20,936 nt of DNA from assembly GCA_051252095.1 (NCBI GenBank), contig JBPOFK010000027.1, positions 1 to 20,936 on the forward strand. The letters run 5' to 3'. The translations under genes were made by a program, and so were the position numbers. The stretch comes from GCA-2401735 sp051252095 (GTDB taxonomy: Bacteria > Pseudomonadota > Gammaproteobacteria > Burkholderiales > Methylophilaceae). The notes under the pieces were generated by a model. That model was not told the DNA's origin. It did no database searches and saw only the letters and a program-made list of their open reading frames with translations. Shown piece by piece: positions 1-8,443 of this stretch. Numbering within the stretch: position 1 is the stretch's first letter; each line of letters starts with the position of its first letter.

Positions 1-732
1 CTTTACTACTATGAAAACAATGTTATGGGAAGCCTAAATTTACGTGAGGTAATGGCTGAGAACAATGTTAAAAATATTGTCTTTAGTTCATCAGCCACTG
101 TCTATGGCTTTTCTGACACAAAACCAATTCCTGAAACTGCACCATTAAGCCCCTTTAATCCATATGGTCACTCCAAACGTATGGTTGAACAAATGCTAGA
201 AGATTTGAGCGCAGCAGACGAAGACTGGAATATTGCATTACTACGCTACTTTAATCCAGTTGGTGCGCACCCGAGTGGTGAAATTGGAGAAGACCCGAAT
301 GGGGTGCCAAATAATTTAATGCCATATGTGTCGCAAGTAGCCATTGGTAAACTGGATTGTTTAAGTGTGTTTGGGAATGATTACCCAACAAAAGATGGTA
401 CAGGGGTCAGGGATTATATTCATGTCGTAGACTTAGCATTAGGTCATGTAGCTGCATTGAATACGCTAAGTAATGATTGCGGTTTATTAACAGTTAATTT
501 AGGTGCTGGCCGTGGCTATAGTGTGTTAGACCTTGTGACCACGTTTGAACAGGTCAATGGTATTAAGATTCCCTATAAAATAGTGGATAGAAGAGCAGGG
601 GACATTGCCATCTATTTTGCTGATGCAACTTATGCTAAAACAGCACTCGGTTGGCAAACGACTAAATCGTTAGAAGATATATGTCGTGATACTTGGCAGT
701 GGCAATCAAAAAATCCCCAAGGATACGAATAA
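1..732 (+). CDS. galE: UDP-glucose 4-epimerase GalE, 5'-truncated by the window edge
   Basis: GalE interconverts UDP-glucose and UDP-galactose in the cytoplasm, using a tightly bound NAD, and feeds galactose-type sugars into surface polysaccharide. The reading frame is open from base 1, and the first codons (LYYYENNVMGSLNL) match the family's interior YYxNNVxGxLxL segment. The true start therefore lies upstream and the ATG at 25 is internal. The 243 visible residues are the C-terminal part of a protein usually about 335-340 long. They carry the SSSATVYG serine segment (fragment residues about 29-36) and the YGHSK Tyr-x3-Lys catalytic pair (about 55-59). The substrate-domain blocks RYFNPVGAHPSGEIGEDP, NNLMPYVSQVAIG and GTGVRDYIHVVDLA are also present. 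It ends 21 bases from the convergent polymerase gene and begins the polysaccharide region. Family identity is very secure, but specificity for Glc versus GlcNAc cannot be read here. Confidence 0.95.
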   Translation, partial: LYYYENNVMGSLNLREVMAENNVKNIVFSSSATVYGFSDTKPIPETAPLSPFNPYGHSKRMVEQMLEDLSAADEDWNIALLRYFNPVGAHPSGEIGEDPNGVPNNLMPYVSQVAIGKLDCLSVFGNDYPTKDGTGVRDYIHVVDLALGHVAALNTLSNDCGLLTVNLGAGRGYSVLDLVTTFEQVNGIKIPYKIVDRRAGDIAIYFADATYAKTALGWQTTKSLEDICRDTWQWQSKNPQGYE

Positions 733-753
733 ACAGTTCTGAACTTTATAACT

Positions 754-2253
754 TTAGTTCGCTTCTGCTGCTTGCTGCCAGCTAAATTTCTTTTTATATT
801 TGGCATCTATGACTCTTGCATAAGCATACATAAGACCACCTAGCGAATAGATGATTGTTGGAATAGCGCCAATGCTGCTAGTAGAAAAAATGGCGACTAA
901 AATTGCAAGCATTGTCGCAATTAATGCCGTGCCACAACGGTATTCCTCGCTGGTTTTATCTTTTACTCTTTTCCTTGATCTGAGAACTCGAAATATCGCA
1001 AGTAAGAAAAATCCAATATAAAGCATCAGTGCAGGGACTCCAAAACCCAAAACAATATTCAAATAAGAGTTAACAATATCTACAATTCCTTCACCTTGCA
1101 CCATATCTTCCATTTCTGGTTCTAATGATGGCTCATCGACGCCGAATAAAGGTTTGCGAGCAATAATTTGCAAACCTTTCTCAAATAAAACTTCGCGGTA
1201 ATCTACATTAAACTGATCTACCTTTCCGACAAACGGAAGAGAGTTAATTAACTTTTCTCCACCAGGAATGAAGGGGAGTGATGTTGCAGCAATCATAGAA
1301 AAGAAAATTGCAATGGTCATTTTTTTTAGCATTTTCGGACCAATTGCAATATAGATGAAAAGCAATATTATTGTAGCGACCCATGCGCCTCTAGATAGTG
1401 GTGCAAATAGACCGCCTATTACGGCCAGCCAACATAACCTACGCATCCATTTATTCTCGATTAATGGGGCTAAAAATAAATAAAATCCAACCATAATCAT
1501 CATTAATAAGCCTAAAATTAATGGGTGGCCAAGCGAAGATAGTGCTCGCAGGTTGGTACCTCGGCCAAGATAACTACCTAAGTTAAAGTTTGTATGTAAT
1601 GCGTTAGGTAAGGGATTATAAAGTAGCCATTGATCTAAGGATTCAAAAATAGCTAGGGAGCCTGCAATAAGGCCTGCGAGGGTAAAAGCAACGATAGCCA
1701 CCTTCAGATGATTGAAGTCTTTTAGTCGACTAGCTACAAAATAGGGTAGAAAAATAGTAAGGAAATAGCCTATACCGTTTCTTCCAGCATCAGTAAAAGT
1801 TGTACCACGCATTTCAAGTATAGTCATCAGTGTAATTAAGATAATAACAAGCCAGTCAGAGGTCATGCGACCGAAACGTGGTGCATCTTTTCGATACTTC
1901 ACTGATAAGAACATTGGCAAAAGAATGACGATGGATAGCAACGTTACATAATCTATATAGATGAGTGGCCCCATCCTTACTGAAATCACTGGAACAGCAA
2001 ATAGAATTGCATAGAAAAAGGCAAGTCTGTTATCCACTTTTTTAATGGCATATCTAACATACAAGCCTGTTGCAAAAATATATACCCAGAAATTACTTGC
2101 CAGAAATGCGATTAATGTAATGGTAACCCAGGAGTTGCGCCAACGAATGAATTCTTCAGGCTGGACAATATGTTCAAGATGCTTTTTTGCTATGAGAAAG
2201 ATTGCAATCGATATTGTTAAAATGATGACTAGGGTCGCAATATGTTCAGGCAT
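754..2253 (-). CDS. O-antigen ligase / Wzy-type polymerase family membrane protein
   Basis: This is a polytopic inner-membrane protein of 499 residues with roughly 10-12 hydrophobic segments spread over the whole length. The Wzy_C (O-antigen ligase family) signature is visible. RALSSLGHPLILG (about 236-248) is followed by LSRGAWVATIILL (about 286-298) at the start of a membrane helix. After that comes a periplasmic-loop-like stretch with DYREVLFEKGLQIIARKPLFGV (about 351-372, quoted in part) and a later NSYLNIVLGFGVPAL helix (395-409). Members either polymerise undecaprenyl-linked repeat units or transfer glycan to an acceptor on the periplasmic face, and sequence alone does not separate these roles. 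The start at 2253 gives a plausible first helix and has a weak AAGAA upstream. It is convergent with galE and divergent from the flippase, consistent with a separately transcribed component of the same glycan locus. A specific wzy or waaL name is not justified. Confidence 0.85.
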   Translation of the reverse strand: MPEHIATLVIILTISIAIFLIAKKHLEHIVQPEEFIRWRNSWVTITLIAFLASNFWVYIFATGLYVRYAIKKVDNRLAFFYAILFAVPVISVRMGPLIYIDYVTLLSIVILLPMFLSVKYRKDAPRFGRMTSDWLVIILITLMTILEMRGTTFTDAGRNGIGYFLTIFLPYFVASRLKDFNHLKVAIVAFTLAGLIAGSLAIFESLDQWLLYNPLPNALHTNFNLGSYLGRGTNLRALSSLGHPLILGLLMMIMVGFYLFLAPLIENKWMRRLCWLAVIGGLFAPLSRGAWVATIILLFIYIAIGPKMLKKMTIAIFFSMIAATSLPFIPGGEKLINSLPFVGKVDQFNVDYREVLFEKGLQIIARKPLFGVDEPSLEPEMEDMVQGEGIVDIVNSYLNIVLGFGVPALMLYIGFFLLAIFRVLRSRKRVKDKTSEEYRCGTALIATMLAILVAIFSTSSIGAIPTIIYSLGGLMYAYARVIDAKYKKKFSWQQAAEAN

Positions 2254-2313
2254 GGTTTATTTCTTAAATCAGTTGAATTTATTATTGTGCAATAGATTAC
2301 TCGTTTGATTAAC

Positions 2314-2319
2314 ATTATA
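2314..2319 (-). promoter_or_regulatory. candidate -10 box for the polymerase gene
   Basis: On the minus strand these bases read TATAAT exactly, about 60 bases upstream of the ATG at 2253. The best -35-like hexamer upstream (TTAACT, 2344-2339 on the minus strand) sits at a long 19-base spacing. The box is therefore supported mainly by its perfect -10 and its position in the divergent intergenic region. Confidence 0.3.
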
Positions 2320-2377
2320 CGTTTTTCTTGTGCGCTAAAGTTAATAAGTGAAGAGATAATATATCTGATTGTTAGAT

Positions 2378-2405
2378 GCGACAATTTCTAATACATATAT
2401 ATAAT
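2378..2405 (+). promoter_or_regulatory. candidate sigma70 promoter for the flippase-glycosyltransferase operon
   Basis: A perfect TATAAT lies at 2400-2405 and GCGACA (four of six matches to TTGACA) at 2378-2383, separated by 16 bases. It would start transcription near 2412 and leave a leader of about 110 bases before the flippase ATG at 2524. It is the best plus-strand match in the 270-base divergent spacer. That spacer (2254-2523) otherwise contains only AT-rich sequence and the leader hairpin at 2436-2464. Confidence 0.4.
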
Positions 2406-2435
2406 GAATTTCGTGCTCTTTATTAAAAATCATTC

Positions 2436-2464
2436 ATTTAGCCCATTAGGGGCACATGCTAAAT
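2436..2464 (+). repeat. leader inverted repeat upstream of the flippase gene
   Basis: ATTTAGC (2436-2442) is perfectly complementary to GCTAAAT (2458-2464), closing a 15-base loop. An alternative internal stem GCCC/GGGC (2441-2444 and 2450-2453) uses overlapping bases, so two mutually exclusive folds are possible. There is no T-run after it, so it is not a standard intrinsic terminator. It could be an operator or an RNA leader structure; its function is unknown. Confidence 0.3.
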
Positions 2465-2523
2465 CCAACCTTTATGATACTATCCAGCTTAAATTGATTT
2501 TCCAGAAAGCCGTTTTTTAATTA

Positions 2524-3903
2524 ATGAAGACAACTCAAAGCCGAAAACATGTCATCTGGTCTAGTGTATGGGTATTCGGGGGACAGATAGCAGGTCAAGT
2601 CCTAAGGCTATTAACTAACCTCATCATGACGAGATTGCTAGTGCCGGAAATGTTCGGTGTCATGGCTGTTGCGAATACTGTCATTATCGGTTTGGCCTTA
2701 TGTTCCTATATTGGCCTCCATCATAATATCATTCAAAGCAGTAGAGGGGATGACGCTGACTTTTTAAATACTGCATGGACAATGCAAGTGATTAGAGGCG
2801 TGATATTGTGGGTGGTTGCGCTACTGATAGCTGCTGGCTTGTATTACAGTAACCAGCTAGGCTTATTACCTATCGATAGTGTTTATGCACAACCGATTTT
2901 ACCTATCATTATTGCAGTACTCGCTTTCACACCATTACTATCTGGCTTCGAATCCACTAAACTTGCGCAGGCAAGCAGGCATATGCAGGTGGGCAAACTG
3001 GCAGTGATTGAACTGGGTTGCCAATTTATTGGTTTAATAAGCATGGTTGCTTTTGCTATGGTGCAAAAAACTATTTGGGCTTTAGTATTAGGCTCAATGA
3101 TCACGGCATTTTCTAAAGTCATTTTAGGCTATGTAGCCCTGTCTGGACCGCGAAACTATTTTAAATGGGAAAGAAAAGCTGTAAGCGACTTATTCCATTT
3201 TGGGAAGTGGATTTTGTTAACAACAATAATGGGCTTTTTTGCCAAAAATGGTGACAAGCTTATTTTAGGCGCACTCATTACGCCTCAGCTATTAGGGGTT
3301 TATAGTATTGCGGCTTTCATGACAACAGCGCTTCAAGATGTATTGTATCGTTGGGGTGGTGCTGTTCCACTACCAGTTTTAAGTCGAGTACATCGGGAAG
3401 GTGATACAAAATCACTTGCAGAAGCCTATTATCGTTTTAGTTTTCCATTTAATTTAGCCACATTGTTTTTAGCTGGTTTTTTATTCAATGCTGGTTATGT
3501 TGTTATTGATATGCTATATGACAGCCGCTATATTGAGGCTGGCCGGATGATTCAATTCCTCTCATTAGCTTTAATTGGCGCTAGAGTTGTATTAGCTGAA
3601 CAATTATTTGTTGCAATAGGTAAGCCTAAATTATCAGTCCCAATGAATATTTTGCAATTAATTGTTTTATTTGGCGGGGTTGCGCCAGCGTATCACTACT
3701 ATGGCATGTATGGGGCAATTTTGGTTATTGCATTTACAGTCTTGTTAACGTTACCTATTATTTGGTATTTTTTAAGGCGATATGGTGTGTTAAATTGGAA
3801 GAAAGAGTTAATGACATTACCTGCGCTTCCTTTGGGTTATGGAGCCTCTATATTATTTGTTATATTATACGAATATATTAAAACAAGTTTGGGCTATAGT
3901 TAA
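2524..3903 (+). CDS. oligosaccharide flippase family protein (Wzx-like)
   Basis: This is a multi-spanning inner-membrane protein of 459 residues, with about 12-14 hydrophobic segments and short charged loops, typical of the MOP-superfamily polysaccharide flippases. These move undecaprenyl-diphosphate-linked oligosaccharides from the cytoplasmic to the periplasmic leaflet. Family-like blocks are the N-terminal SSVWVFGGQIAGQVLRLLTN helix and MTRLLVPEMFGVMAVA (about 35-50). In the centre are SDLFHFGKWILLTTIMGFFA and GDKLILGALITPQLLGVYSIA (quoted in parts). The start at ATG 2524 keeps the usual short cytoplasmic N-terminus before the first helix, but no good ribosome binding site precedes it. It is 11 bases ahead of the GT2 gene and on the same strand, so the two are probably co-transcribed. 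The substrate cannot be predicted from sequence. Confidence 0.88.
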   Translation: MKTTQSRKHVIWSSVWVFGGQIAGQVLRLLTNLIMTRLLVPEMFGVMAVANTVIIGLALCSYIGLHHNIIQSSRGDDADFLNTAWTMQVIRGVILWVVALLIAAGLYYSNQLGLLPIDSVYAQPILPIIIAVLAFTPLLSGFESTKLAQASRHMQVGKLAVIELGCQFIGLISMVAFAMVQKTIWALVLGSMITAFSKVILGYVALSGPRNYFKWERKAVSDLFHFGKWILLTTIMGFFAKNGDKLILGALITPQLLGVYSIAAFMTTALQDVLYRWGGAVPLPVLSRVHREGDTKSLAEAYYRFSFPFNLATLFLAGFLFNAGYVVIDMLYDSRYIEAGRMIQFLSLALIGARVVLAEQLFVAIGKPKLSVPMNILQLIVLFGGVAPAYHYYGMYGAILVIAFTVLLTLPIIWYFLRRYGVLNWKKELMTLPALPLGYGASILFVILYEYIKTSLGYS

Positions 3904-3914
3904 TTGGGGGATAA

Positions 3915-4796
3915 ATGGCTGAAGAAAAAAGAAAAAAAGAATCTGTTGCTGCTATCGTATTGGCATTTTCGCGTGCAGATGAATTAAAAAATGTTGTCCA
4001 TAATCTTAAAAATCAAACAAAAAAAATAGACGAAATCATCGTTGTTTTTCAAGGGACTAGTCCAGATATTTTATCTTGGTTGAAAGAGCAGACTGGTATT
4101 ACATTAGTACACCAAGGTAACCTTGGTACTGCAGGTGGCTTTACCTCCGCAATCAAACTTGCCATTGAAAAAGGGCATGATTGGACATGGCTGTTTGACG
4201 ATGATGCTGTGCCAGAATTAGATGCATTTGAAGAAATGGCTAAATGTAAGCATTTTGACTCTCAGAAGACGGGTTACCTAGCATCAGTAGTGGTTAGACC
4301 AGATCGCAGTGTTTATATGTCACCTGTCGCCGTTGAACATAACTTATGGTATGGGACTGTGCTCGATGAGGCCTGTGTACCTGTTATGTCAGCAACGTGG
4401 ATAGGATGCTTAATTTCGATGCAGTCGATAAAAGACTTTGGCCTGCCGATGGAAGCATACTTTATGTATGATGAGGACGCTGAGTATACAGCGCGCGTTT
4501 CCAGACAACGTGAAAGCTTTTGTGTCTTAAAAAGTATAACTGTGCATCATCAAAAAGGATATTTTGATCCGTTTAATAATAAAGTTGATATGTTTAAGCA
4601 TGGACTATATGTCAGAAACCACTTTGCTACTATTCGATTAGAGCCTAAACCATTATGGAAAAAAATATTAAAAATATGGTATTGGTTTTTTAAAAATGCA
4701 ATTGAAATTATCGCTGGAAAAGTGCCCTTTAAAACTATAGTTCCATTATTTAAAGGTTTGCTATTTTTTAGACCTAAAATTCAATATTTGAAGTGA
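3915..4796 (+). CDS. GT2-fold glycosyltransferase (galactofuranosyl/rhamnosyltransferase-like)
   Basis: This is a 293-residue GT-A fold enzyme predicted to add a sugar to a lipid-linked oligosaccharide on the cytoplasmic face of the membrane. It starts with a short lysine-rich stretch and then beta-strand 1 (VAAIVLAFSRADEL, 11-24). Next comes QGNLGTAGGFTSAIKLA (67-83), the nucleotide-sugar motif of the GlfT2/rhamnosyltransferase-type GT2 group. The metal-binding DDD is in WLFDDDAVP (92-100), an acidic MYDEDAEYTAR (184-194) marks the likely catalytic base, and VHHQKG (210-215) is the usual late histidine motif. The C-terminus is basic and aromatic, suggesting peripheral membrane contact. The start is fixed by GGGGGA at 3906-3911, although the gap of three bases to ATG is short. 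Donor and acceptor are unknown. It lies between the flippase and a GT4 enzyme. Confidence 0.88.
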   Translation: MAEEKRKKESVAAIVLAFSRADELKNVVHNLKNQTKKIDEIIVVFQGTSPDILSWLKEQTGITLVHQGNLGTAGGFTSAIKLAIEKGHDWTWLFDDDAVPELDAFEEMAKCKHFDSQKTGYLASVVVRPDRSVYMSPVAVEHNLWYGTVLDEACVPVMSATWIGCLISMQSIKDFGLPMEAYFMYDEDAEYTARVSRQRESFCVLKSITVHHQKGYFDPFNNKVDMFKHGLYVRNHFATIRLEPKPLWKKILKIWYWFFKNAIEIIAGKVPFKTIVPLFKGLLFFRPKIQYLK

Positions 4797-4846
4797 TCAA
4801 CTTCATCTTATAAAAATAAATATGTGTATTAGAAAGAATCTGTAAT

Positions 4847-5977
4847 ATGCGCGTCGCTTCGTTTTTTCCTATCCACTTTTCAAATAGTGGGATAGGGTAT
4901 TGTGCACTCTCTATTATTGAAGCAATGGAAGCGAGTGGCGTTGATGGTTCTATTATGGCAACCGCATCTAACCGTGGCTTTAATTACCGATTCTATCAAG
5001 ATGCCATACCTTCGTTCTTAAATCCAATCGTTTATCGGCTTCTGACAGAAAATGCTAGGAATAGAATCGCTGAGTGGAGGTTCCTGAATTCCTTAAGTAC
5101 TGAAGAGTTTGTTCAGTTTTGGTCCTCAGATGCCTCACTGTCATTATATAAAAAGATACGAGAACGTGGACATCGTATTCTTATTGAGCAAGTGAATACT
5201 TCCCAAGTGTACAGAAAAGCGATATTAGATGCTGAGTACAGTCGACTTGGCATTCCAGCTACCCATGGCGCATCTGCATTATCAATTGCAAATGAAAACG
5301 CTATGTTTGAGCAAGCTAGTTTTATTTATTCTTGTAGCCCAGAAGTGGAAAAATCACTGATCGCTGCAGGGGTGCCAGATGAAAAATTAATACATACCAG
5401 TTATGGTTTAAGAGAAAGTGATGTGCTCGCGCGTGAAGATGTTGAAGCCAAACGAAACCACAAGACATTTACGGCAATCTTTGTTGGATCAATCGGGGTA
5501 CGTAAAGGTGCACATTTGCTTGTCAAATATTGGTGCGACTCAAAAATTAAAGGGAAATTAAAGCTAGTTGGCAATATTGATAAGGAAATCCAACCTATTC
5601 TAAAGCCCTATTTAGAGAGAGATGATATTGAGCATGTACCTTTTGTAAAAGATTTACGCGATATTTATAGAGAGGCGGATGTATTCATATTGCCTACCCT
5701 AGAAGAAGGTAGCCCATTAGTGACTTATTTAGCATTAGGTGCTGGATTGCCATCAATGGTGACACCAATGGGCAGCGGCGGACTTATTGACCATGGTGTT
5801 GAAGGGATGGTCATTGAACCACATGATGCGGAAAACTGGATTCAATCATTACAGCAGTTATCGAAAGACACAGATTTGCGTATGCAGTTAGGTCAGAATG
5901 CTTATAAAAAAGCACCCGCATATTTATGGTCTGAGGTTGGAAGACGACGTGCAGAAGCCTTGTTGTCAAAAGCATAA
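4847..5977 (+). CDS. GT4-family (GT-B fold) glycosyltransferase with altered EX7E motif
   Basis: This is a 376-residue two-domain GT-B glycosyltransferase, probably acting on a lipid-linked glycan in the cytoplasm. The N-terminal acceptor domain begins MRVASFFPIHFSNSGIGYCA. The C-terminal donor domain begins with AIFVGSIGVRKGAHLL (210-225), where R219-K220-G221 corresponds to the phosphate-binding RxxKG-type segment. The domain continues through DVFILPTLEEGSPLV (278-292) to a glycine-rich MGSGGLIDHGVEGMVIEPHD (quoted in 20 residues). In the usual EX7E motif, E287 is present but the second Glu position is Leu295. AGAAAG-like sequence at 4831-4836 precedes ATG 4847 by about ten bases. It is 50 bases after the GT2 gene and is the last gene of the polysaccharide block. 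The family is clear; donor and linkage are unknown. Confidence 0.85.
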   Translation: MRVASFFPIHFSNSGIGYCALSIIEAMEASGVDGSIMATASNRGFNYRFYQDAIPSFLNPIVYRLLTENARNRIAEWRFLNSLSTEEFVQFWSSDASLSLYKKIRERGHRILIEQVNTSQVYRKAILDAEYSRLGIPATHGASALSIANENAMFEQASFIYSCSPEVEKSLIAAGVPDEKLIHTSYGLRESDVLAREDVEAKRNHKTFTAIFVGSIGVRKGAHLLVKYWCDSKIKGKLKLVGNIDKEIQPILKPYLERDDIEHVPFVKDLRDIYREADVFILPTLEEGSPLVTYLALGAGLPSMVTPMGSGGLIDHGVEGMVIEPHDAENWIQSLQQLSKDTDLRMQLGQNAYKKAPAYLWSEVGRRRAEALLSKA

Positions 5978-6007
5978 ATTAACCTTTAGTACAAAACAAA
6001 CAACAAC

Positions 6008-6036
6008 TTGCTTTGCTAATTAAGGCAGAATATAGT
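6008..6036 (+). promoter_or_regulatory. candidate sigma70 promoter for rnr-rlmB
   Basis: TTGCTT (6008-6013) is followed after 17 bases by TATAGT (6031-6036). The -10 matches five of six consensus bases, and the -35 matches the three most conserved. Transcription would start near 6043, leaving about 70 bases before the RNase R ATG at 6113. The 135-base gap 5978-6112 holds this and a small hairpin. No convincing intrinsic terminator separates it from the polysaccharide genes. Confidence 0.35.
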
Positions 6037-6050
6037 TGTACTTTCAACTT

Positions 6051-6072
6051 CCTTACACTTTTTTGAGTAAGG
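6051..6072 (+). repeat. small hairpin in the rnr leader
   Basis: CCTTAC (6051-6056) pairs with GTAAGG (6067-6072) around a ten-base T-rich loop. AGTTG/CAACT (6034-6038 and 6045-6049) forms another five-base stem just upstream. The T-run is inside the loop rather than after the stem, so a terminator is unlikely. If the promoter at 6008-6036 is real, this stem would be near the 5' end of the rnr mRNA. Confidence 0.25.
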
Positions 6073-6112
6073 CAAGCCTTTTGGCAACCATCAAAGCACA
6101 TTAAAAGCAATC

Positions 6113-8440
6113 ATGACCAAACGAAAAACTTCAAGTCGTCAAAGCGACCCTTACGCAAAGCGAGAAGCGTCACAATATGAAACGCCATTGCCCAGTAGAG
6201 AGCTGATTTTAAAAGTTCTTACTGAGCAAGGCGTACCTATGGCACTTGATGCTATCTATGAGGCATTAGAAATAGAAGACGAAGAGAAAGAAATTTTTTC
6301 TAGGCGTCTAAACGCAATGGAGCGTGATGGTCAAATCATGCGTAATCGTAAAGATTTATTGTGCTTACCAGAAAAAATAGAGGCCATTGCAGGCGTTGTT
6401 CATGGACATCCAGATGGTTTTGGTTTTCTTATCCCTGACGACAAATCAAAACATTCAGAAGATTTATTCTTATCTAATAAAGAAATGCAGCAAGTCATGC
6501 ATGGCGACCGTGCCATGGTAAGGGTCAGTGGTCTTGACCGAAAAGGCCGTCCTGAAGGGAAAATAGTAGAGGTTCTAGAGCGGGCAAACGACACAGTAGT
6601 TGGCCGAGTGATGCAAGGTCAAGGCGTGACGATTGTAGCGGCAGAAGATAAGCGCATAAACCAAGATATATTAATCCCGTATCATTTAGATATGGGCGCT
6701 AAAGTAGGGCAAGTTGTTATAGTTCAGATGACAGAGCAGCCATCAAAAAATGCGCATCCCATGGGGAAAGTCGTGGAAATACTTGGGAATTATGCCGACA
6801 GCGGGATGGAAATAGAAATTGCTTTGCGTAAACATAAGCTACCTCACCAGTTTTCTCCAGCGGCTATTCAGCAAGCCGAATCAATTCCAAAAATAGTGCA
6901 AGCATCTGATTACAAAGATCGCATTGACTTACGTGAATTGGCCTTAATTACCATTGATGGTGAGACAGCACGTGACTTTGATGATGCCGTTTATGCCGAG
7001 CCGAAAGGAACAGGCTGGCGTCTAGTCGTTGCCATTGCTGATGTAAGCCATTACGTAAGACCAAACGATGCGCTAGACAAAGATGCATTAGAGCGTGGAA
7101 ATTCAATCTATTTCCCCAGACGTGTCATTCCTATGTTGCCAGAAGCCCTTTCTAATGGCTTATGCTCACTCAATCCTGATGTAGAGCGGCTATGTATGGT
7201 GTGTGATATGCAAGTGAATGAAAGTGGCATTGTAGATCAATATCAATTTTATCCATCTGTCATGTTATCAAAAGCGCGGATGACCTATACAAAAGTCGCT
7301 GACATGCTAGAAAATCCAAATGGTGAAATGGCAAAAGAGTACGCGCATATAATGCCGCATGTTCAAAATCTTTATGCTTTATATAAAAACATGTTGGTGC
7401 AACGTAAAAAACGCGGTGCGATTGAATTTGATACTGTAGAAACAATGATGATTTTTAATGATGACGGCAAAATTGACCGCATTGTTCCTACTGAAAGAAA
7501 TGAAGCACATAAGATTATTGAAGAGTGCATGCTGGCCGCAAATGTCTGCGCTGCTAACTATTTGCAAAAACAAAATCACGAGGCGATTTTTCGTGTACAT
7601 GAAGGGCCAAGTGAGGAAAAACTTGATCTTCTCAGAACCTTTATGGCTGAGTTTGGGTTTAGTGTTAGTGGTGGCGATAAACCCCACGCAAAAGATTATG
7701 CCAAATTGATGGAACAGATTAAGGGCCGTCACGATCAACAATTGCTGCAAACAGTACTATTGAGATCAATGCAGCAAGCTGTTTACCAACCAGAAAACTT
7801 GGGTCACTTTGGTCTTGCTTATGAGGCTTATACGCACTTTACTTCGCCTATTAGACGTTACCCAGACTTGCTTGTTCACCGTGCAATTAAAGCAGCAATT
7901 AAAAAGCAAACCTATAAGATTAAAGATTGGGCTGGAGTAGGTGAGCATTGCTCAATGACAGAACGTCGTGCTGATGATGCTAGCCGAGATGTCACAAATT
8001 GGCTTAAATGTTATTACATGCAGGATAAAGTTGGGGATATATTTGAAGGTACCATTTCAGGTGTGACCTCTTTTGGTGTGTTTGTGGCTTTAGATGGGGC
8101 CTATGTCGAAGGATTACTTCATGTTACTGAGCTTGGTAATGATTATTTTCATTATGATAAAGCGCACCATGAGATGGTTGGAGAGCGCACACATGTTAAA
8201 TTTAGACTAGGCGATCGCGTAAAGATTAAAGTGGTGCGCGTGGATTTAGAAACAACAAAAATAGACTTTAGTTTGGTTGCAAAGTTAACGTCTGCAAAGG
8301 ATTCACCTGTTGCTAAACAGGAAAATAAAATAGCCCCTAATCGATCCGCTAAAAAAACAACCAAGCACAAAGCTAGTGGTACGAATAAATCAAAAAAATC
8401 AAATAGTAATCGTAAAAGTAATGTTAGAAAGAAAAGATAA
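6113..8440 (+). CDS. rnr: ribonuclease R
   Basis: RNase R is a processive, hydrolytic 3'-5' exoribonuclease of the RNB/RNase II family. It degrades structured RNA and acts in rRNA and tmRNA quality control in the cytoplasm. The 775 residues show the full architecture. An N-terminal winged-helix region covers about 25-85 and OB/cold-shock-like domains about 90-255. The RNB catalytic domain covers about 265-600, with the IDGETARDFDDAVY metal site (D282, D288, D290, D291). A C-terminal S1 domain spans about 637-723 (VGDIFEGTISGVTSFGVFVAL). A strongly basic Lys/Arg-rich tail (about 725-775), absent from RNase II, supports RNase R over RNase II. ATG 6113 is the first in-frame start giving the full basic N-terminus, with only a weak ribosome site. 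It is separated from rlmB by three bases, implying one transcript. Confidence 0.97.
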   Translation: MTKRKTSSRQSDPYAKREASQYETPLPSRELILKVLTEQGVPMALDAIYEALEIEDEEKEIFSRRLNAMERDGQIMRNRKDLLCLPEKIEAIAGVVHGHPDGFGFLIPDDKSKHSEDLFLSNKEMQQVMHGDRAMVRVSGLDRKGRPEGKIVEVLERANDTVVGRVMQGQGVTIVAAEDKRINQDILIPYHLDMGAKVGQVVIVQMTEQPSKNAHPMGKVVEILGNYADSGMEIEIALRKHKLPHQFSPAAIQQAESIPKIVQASDYKDRIDLRELALITIDGETARDFDDAVYAEPKGTGWRLVVAIADVSHYVRPNDALDKDALERGNSIYFPRRVIPMLPEALSNGLCSLNPDVERLCMVCDMQVNESGIVDQYQFYPSVMLSKARMTYTKVADMLENPNGEMAKEYAHIMPHVQNLYALYKNMLVQRKKRGAIEFDTVETMMIFNDDGKIDRIVPTERNEAHKIIEECMLAANVCAANYLQKQNHEAIFRVHEGPSEEKLDLLRTFMAEFGFSVSGGDKPHAKDYAKLMEQIKGRHDQQLLQTVLLRSMQQAVYQPENLGHFGLAYEAYTHFTSPIRRYPDLLVHRAIKAAIKKQTYKIKDWAGVGEHCSMTERRADDASRDVTNWLKCYYMQDKVGDIFEGTISGVTSFGVFVALDGAYVEGLLHVTELGNDYFHYDKAHHEMVGERTHVKFRLGDRVKIKVVRVDLETTKIDFSLVAKLTSAKDSPVAKQENKIAPNRSAKKTTKHKASGTNKSKKSNSNRKSNVRKKR

Positions 8441-8443
8441 GTT

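Noticed and set aside
2406..2523. RfaH ops/JUMPstart element upstream of the polysaccharide operon
   Set aside because: I found no GGCGGTAG-type core in the leader. The GGGGC stretch near 2449-2453 belongs to a small stem.
5978..6112. Intrinsic terminator between the GT4 gene and rnr
   Set aside because: The stems there are five or six bases with the T-run inside a loop rather than after the stem, so they do not meet the usual pattern.
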